Shown here: positions 60,507 to 64,000 of the stretch, in pieces
Layout: every line of letters begins with the position of its first letter
Numbering within the stretch: the first letter of the stretch is position 1
Translations under genes and position numbers: made by a program
From: SAR202 cluster bacterium bin87
GTDB lineage: Bacteria > Chloroflexota > Dehalococcoidia > Lucifugimonadales > UBA3495
DNA length: 64,000 nucleotides
Assembly (NCBI GenBank): GCA_002238825.1
Contig: MPNC01000011.1
Coordinates: 1 to 64,000, forward strand
Direction: 5' to 3'
The notes under the pieces: model-generated
Told to the model about the DNA's origin: nothing
The model's input: the letters and a program-made list of their open reading frames with translations, nothing else
Database searches by the model: none

Positions 60507-62012
60507 CTAATTGTTGCGGTCATACGCGTCGGCTGCCCGAAGGACCGTTGCGTCGTCTCCCGTGCGGCCGATCAGCATCATGCCGATGGGCAGGCCGTCG
60601 GATGTTCCACAGGGCACCGAGATGGCCGGATGTCCGGTCACGTCGAAGGGGCAGGTGTTGGGTATCATTTCCAGCGCGCGGTCGGTGTACTCCTGGCGGC
60701 TGCAATCGGCCGGTGGAATTACCGTGGCCTTCATGGGCAGGGTGGGCATCACCAGCAGGTCGTACTCGCTGAGCGCCTGGTCGTATGCGGCCGTGAGCGA
60801 CCGGGCCAGGTTCTGGGCCTTGGCGTAGTAGCGGCCGTGGTACCGGTCCTGCATGTACTGCCCCATCAGCACTACCAGCTTGGTGGTTTCCGAAAGGTCG
60901 TCGGCCCGGGTCTGCCAGCCGCGGGCGTACACGTCCAGCAAACCGGTGGTGTAGTGGCCCTTCCAATTGGTGCCCATGCTGTTGCCGGCAACCATCAGCA
61001 TGGTTGCCCCCTCCACGGCGATGGCCCGCCAGACATGGATGCCGTCGTGGTGCCACGGTATTGACACTCTGTCCACCTGCGCTCCCATACCGTCGAACGA
61101 GCGGGCCGCGTTTTCTACCGCTTGGTCCACATCCGCTTCCGATTCCGGCAGACCGAAGCCTTCTGACACGATGCCGATGCGCAAACCCGACACGTCTCCG
61201 GTCAGCGCCTGGGTGTAGGCCTGCCCGTTCAGACCGCCGCGCTGCCTGGGATCCAGGCCGTCGGGTCCGGCGATGGCCTCCAGCAGCAGGGCTACGTCGG
61301 CGGCGGTGCGCGCCATGGGCCCGGTGTGGTCCAGGGTCAACTCGATGGGAAAGACGCCGGTGTAGGGCACCAGTCCGTAGGTTGGCTTGAGCCCGTAGAT
61401 GCCGCACCAGCTGGCCGGTATGCGGATCGAACCGCCCTGGTCGCCGCCGATGGCCATGTCCACCTCGCCCGAGGCTACCAGCGCCGCGCTGCCGCTGGAC
61501 GAGCCGCCGGCGGTGCGTGCGTGGTCGTGAGGATTGCGGACCGGCCCGGTGTCCGAGGTGTGACTGCCGCCGGAGAAGCACAGGCTTTCGCAGACCGCCT
61601 TGCCTCTGATGGCTCCGCCGGCGTCCAGAATGCGCGTGACGATGGTGGCGTCCACGTCGGGAACGTAGCCCTCAAGCACACTGGTGCCATTCATCATGGG
61701 AACGCCGGCCACGCAGACGTTGTCCTTGATGGCCAACGTCTTGCCGGAGAGGATTCCTCCCTGGGGTCCCGAAATGTCGGAGCGCCAGTACCAGGCTCCC
61801 AGCGGGTTGTCTTCCGGCTGCGGTCGCGCTCCCGGGGAGCGCGGGTGTTTGACCGGCAGGCTCGGCGCGGTGAGCTGGTCCAACCGCGCGTACGAGTCGA
61901 GGATAGGCTGGCTCAGCTCGATGTAGGAATCGACGTCGGCCGGTGAGGGGTTCAGGTTGTAGGCGTCGGCGATGCGGAAAATCTCTTCGACAGTGGGTTG
62001 CCTTACCGCCAT
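60507..62012 (-). CDS. Amidase (amidase-signature family)
   Basis: 501 residues from the ATG at 62012 (MAVRQPTVEEIFRIAD), with CCGGAGGTTACAAC upstream. The Ser-cisSer-Lys triad is complete: Lys96 (AIKDNV), the Ser171-173 cluster (TAGGSSSGSAALVASG) and nucleophile Ser195 (GGDQGGSIRIP). An N-terminal helical extension of 60 residues precedes the signature domain. It hydrolyses amides, nitrile-derived amides or ureido compounds; a role as GatA is unlikely because gatB and gatC are absent. A duplicated piece of this gene is embedded in the chimera at 59182. Confidence 0.92.
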   Translation of the reverse strand: MAVRQPTVEEIFRIADAYNLNPSPADVDSYIELSQPILDSYARLDQLTAPSLPVKHPRSPGARPQPEDNPLGAWYWRSDISGPQGGILSGKTLAIKDNVCVAGVPMMNGTSVLEGYVPDVDATIVTRILDAGGAIRGKAVCESLCFSGGSHTSDTGPVRNPHDHARTAGGSSSGSAALVASGEVDMAIGGDQGGSIRIPASWCGIYGLKPTYGLVPYTGVFPIELTLDHTGPMARTAADVALLLEAIAGPDGLDPRQRGGLNGQAYTQALTGDVSGLRIGIVSEGFGLPESEADVDQAVENAARSFDGMGAQVDRVSIPWHHDGIHVWRAIAVEGATMLMVAGNSMGTNWKGHYTTGLLDVYARGWQTRADDLSETTKLVVLMGQYMQDRYHGRYYAKAQNLARSLTAAYDQALSEYDLLVMPTLPMKATVIPPADCSRQEYTDRALEMIPNTCPFDVTGHPAISVPCGTSDGLPIGMMLIGRTGDDATVLRAADAYDRNN

Positions 62013-62166
62013 GTTGTAACCTCCGGTTTGGGTTGCACGACTTCCAGCGACTATACTACGCACTGGGAAATCTGACCCAAACACCGTCACCAGTTCAGCA
62101 AAACCTCCATCAACCGCATGGAACGGAGCCAGGCGAGACTGACAGCACAGCCGGGAGACGAACCAG

Positions 62167-62958
62167 ATGCGACGTCACGACCCCAAAGCGCTGCGCATAG
62201 CGAAAGCAGTGCAGCAGCGTGAGCAGCCCGAGCTCGTCATCCTCTTCGGCTCCCGCGCTCGCGGTGACCACGAAGAACTGCTATCCGATATCGACGTCAT
62301 GCTGGTACAGGCCACCGAACCTGATGACGCCATCCAAAAGGCCGCCACCGCCGCCGCCGCCAGGGTCGCCCGGGAGACCTACGGACGGGAAGTGCCGGTG
62401 GAACTGGTGTGGAGGACCATCGAAGAGTTCCGGCACAACCGCCGGTACGTCAACAGCGTCGAGACTCACGCCGTAAAGGACGGAATAGTCATGCCCAGGG
62501 ATCCGAACCAGTACGGCTCGACACAATACGAAGACGACGACACCGAATACTCCTACGACTGGGAGAGCTACGAAATACTCATCGAAAGAGCAGAGGCGCA
62601 CCTGTCCGCATTCCAGTCGTTAGCAAGCAACGGCCAGCCGGACTTCCCGGTAGGCCAGCAGGCCCACTTCGCCCTGGAGTGCGGATTGAAGGCCCTTTTG
62701 GAAGCCCGCAAGATTCCCTATGGCTACAACCACAGCATGGCGGACCTGCTGGGCACGCTTCGCCACTTCCACCCCGAAATGCGGGACTTCCGCTTATCCA
62801 TAGCCCCCGACATCTACGCGGAGTATGCGGGACGACTCGGTTACCGAGCGCGACGGCAACCGCGTCTGACCGACCAGCCGGACTACCTGGAAAAGACCGT
62901 CGCCGACGCCCAGTTCCTGATTGAGCGGGCCAAAACCGCGAGGGCAGAAGCCGTCTGA
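62167..62958 (+). CDS. Fused MNT nucleotidyltransferase-HEPN protein
   Basis: 263 residues. Residues 1-110 are a minimal nucleotidyltransferase with the signature LFGSRARGD (27-34) and the metal Asp pair SDIDVML (Asp41, Asp43). Residues about 112-135 form an acidic linker (YGSTQYEDDDTEYSYDWES). Residues 135-263 are a HEPN helical bundle with the hallmark HFALECGLKALLEARKIPYGYNHSMADLL. In type VII toxin-antitoxin systems these two domains are separate proteins, with the MNT part adenylylating and silencing the HEPN RNase. Here one open frame without a break carries both. A canonical R-x4-6-H is not clear in the HEPN part, so toxicity is doubtful. It may be a solitary modifying enzyme or a self-regulated toxin. 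Confidence 0.85.
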   Translation: MRRHDPKALRIAKAVQQREQPELVILFGSRARGDHEELLSDIDVMLVQATEPDDAIQKAATAAAARVARETYGREVPVELVWRTIEEFRHNRRYVNSVETHAVKDGIVMPRDPNQYGSTQYEDDDTEYSYDWESYEILIERAEAHLSAFQSLASNGQPDFPVGQQAHFALECGLKALLEARKIPYGYNHSMADLLGTLRHFHPEMRDFRLSIAPDIYAEYAGRLGYRARRQPRLTDQPDYLEKTVADAQFLIERAKTARAEAV

Positions 62959-63009
62959 AACCTATCTGCCCCAACCAGGGAACAAACACCCCAAACACGG
63001 AGGCCGAAC

Positions 63010-64000
63010 ATGCCAGTCAAAGGGACCTCGATGAAGAGTTATCGTCCGCTGATGCAGGGTGTCAACGGAATGGTCGCCGCCAGTCACCCCAGCGCCGCCA
63101 TGGCCGGCCTGGAAGTCCTGAAAAGGGGCGGCAACGCCATCGACGCCGGCGTGGCGGTTGGCTTGGCGCTGAACGTCGTGCACGTCGATGATTGCAGTTT
63201 CCTGGGCGTGGCGCCCACGGTGATTTACCTGGCCGACCGCAATGAGGTCGTGACCGTTGACGGTCTCGGGGTCTGGCCCCAGGCCGCCTCAGTAGAGTAC
63301 TTCCACAAGCACCACGGGGGCAGGATGCCGGCCGGCGTTCTATCGTCGCTCACGCCCGCCGCCGCTGATTCCTGGATCACTTCGCTGTCCAAATTCGGCA
63401 CGATGACCTTCGGGCAGGTGGCGAGCGCGGCCATCGACCTGGCCGGGAACGGCTTCCCCATGTTCCGCTACCTGGCCGGCCGGTTCAAGACCGCCTTCGA
63501 CCAGTATAACGCCTACCCGTCAACTGCGGAAGTTTATCTGCCCAACGGCCACGCTCCGAAGCAGGGCGAGATGTTCTACCAGAAGGACCTGGCCTCCACC
63601 CTGTCCCGGCTCGCCGACATTGAGGCATCCAACGCGGGTAAGGGCCGCGAGTCGGCGCTCAAGGCGGCAAGGGACTACATCTACACCGGCGAGTTGGCCC
63701 ACAAGATCGTCGCGTTCAACCAGGAGATGGGCGGGCTTCTCACCGAGGATGACCTGGCGCGTTATCACGTACAGGTGACGCCGCCCGTGACGGTGAACTA
63801 CAAGGGCTACGACGTCTACAGCACCGGGCCTTGGGGCCAGGGGCCGACGTTCCCTCAAGCCCTGAAGATACTGGAAGGGTTCGACCTGGCCTCCATGGGC
63901 CACAACTCCGCCCAGTACATCCACACGGTTAGCCAGGCCCTTAACCTGGCCTTTGCCGACCGCGAGCAATACGTTGGCGACCCTGATTTCGTGGATGTTC
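63010..64000 (+). CDS. Gamma-glutamyltransferase family protein, cut by window edge
   Basis: At least 330 residues from the ATG at 63010 (MPVKGTSMKSYRPLMQG); it runs off the right edge. The N-terminal (large-subunit) part is clear: GMVAASHPSAAMAGLEVLKRGGNAIDAGVA (region 20-50), LGVAPTVIYL, PAAADSWITSLSKFGTMTF and GLLTEDDLARYHVQ, plus FPQALKILEGFDL and SQALNLAFADREQYVGDP. The autoprocessing Thr and the small subunit lie outside the window. There is no signal peptide in the chosen form. The family cleaves gamma-glutamyl bonds or acylases; some act on cephalosporins. Confidence 0.9.
   Translation, partial: MPVKGTSMKSYRPLMQGVNGMVAASHPSAAMAGLEVLKRGGNAIDAGVAVGLALNVVHVDDCSFLGVAPTVIYLADRNEVVTVDGLGVWPQAASVEYFHKHHGGRMPAGVLSSLTPAAADSWITSLSKFGTMTFGQVASAAIDLAGNGFPMFRYLAGRFKTAFDQYNAYPSTAEVYLPNGHAPKQGEMFYQKDLASTLSRLADIEASNAGKGRESALKAARDYIYTGELAHKIVAFNQEMGGLLTEDDLARYHVQVTPPVTVNYKGYDVYSTGPWGQGPTFPQALKILEGFDLASMGHNSAQYIHTVSQALNLAFADREQYVGDPDFVDV

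Noticed and set aside
60507-62012. GatA subunit of the tRNA amidotransferase
   Set aside because: No gatB or gatC nearby, and the long N-terminal extension and the epimerase neighbour fit a general amidase better.

Overview
The window is a high-GC bacterial chromosome segment with mostly Shine-Dalgarno starts. It has no rRNA, no tRNA and no CRISPR array that I can see. The mix of luciferase-like flavin monooxygenases, paired amidohydrolases, a Rieske dioxygenase with SDR partners, a copper amine oxidase, a sulfite-oxidase-like enzyme, many beta-propeller proteins and several families of dispersed palindromic repeats suggests an uncultivated Chloroflexota (SAR202-like or another Dehalococcoidia-related group, perhaps host-associated). 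That placement is inference from gene content; no marker gene is present.

Layout. 1-8.2 kb is an accessory, decaying region. It holds a PD-(D/E)XK-like hypothetical with a coiled-coil repeat, an orphan response regulator, an IS1380 transposase remnant, an IstB pseudogene disrupted by a 23-nt palindromic insertion, a two-gene HEPN cassette, a truncated tyrosine recombinase abutting a frameshifted ISNCY transposase, and the last 40 or so codons of a histidine kinase. 8.2-12.7 kb holds a one-domain voltage-gated cation channel, a large UvrD-like helicase with a C-terminal Fe-S nuclease domain, and a truncated second channel copy. 12.9-15.5 kb is an amidohydrolase/GMC oxidoreductase pair. 15.7-21.1 kb encodes a PQQ-type propeller and a peptide/opine-type ABC importer (two permeases and a lipoprotein binding protein, no ATPase here). 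21.5-25.3 kb is one 1257-residue gene fusing a permease to three different repeat modules.

25.7-38.1 kb is a series of mainly metabolic genes: MFS transporter, LLM oxidoreductase, NHL propeller, copper amine oxidase, DinB-like protein, Mo-oxidoreductase, amidohydrolase, MetE-like protein, dodecin and ABC-F ATPase. 38.2-46.1 kb looks like a catabolic island for an aromatic or cyclic substrate: SDRs, Rieske alpha and beta subunits, an HpaB-family hydroxylase, a SnoaL-like protein, a VOC protein and a second amidohydrolase that is the near twin of the one at 12.9 kb. 46.1-56.0 kb adds an MBL hydrolase, an M19 dipeptidase, an AbiTii-domain defence-like protein, an LVIVD propeller, another LLM oxidoreductase, a gluconolactonase remnant, a PuuE-like deacetylase, a DAO-type oxidase and an alpha/beta hydrolase.

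56.1-64.0 kb shows recent rearrangement. A lipoprotein gene is duplicated, and one copy is fused to a duplicated piece of the neighbouring amidase. A transposase fragment is cut exactly at the duplication edge. Around these lie a PhoX-like gene carrying an internal terminator-like hairpin, a fused MNT-HEPN protein and a gamma-glutamyltransferase that runs off the right edge. Dispersed inverted repeats (five copies of a roughly 130-bp MITE-like element, plus three smaller families) sit in the intergenic gaps throughout.
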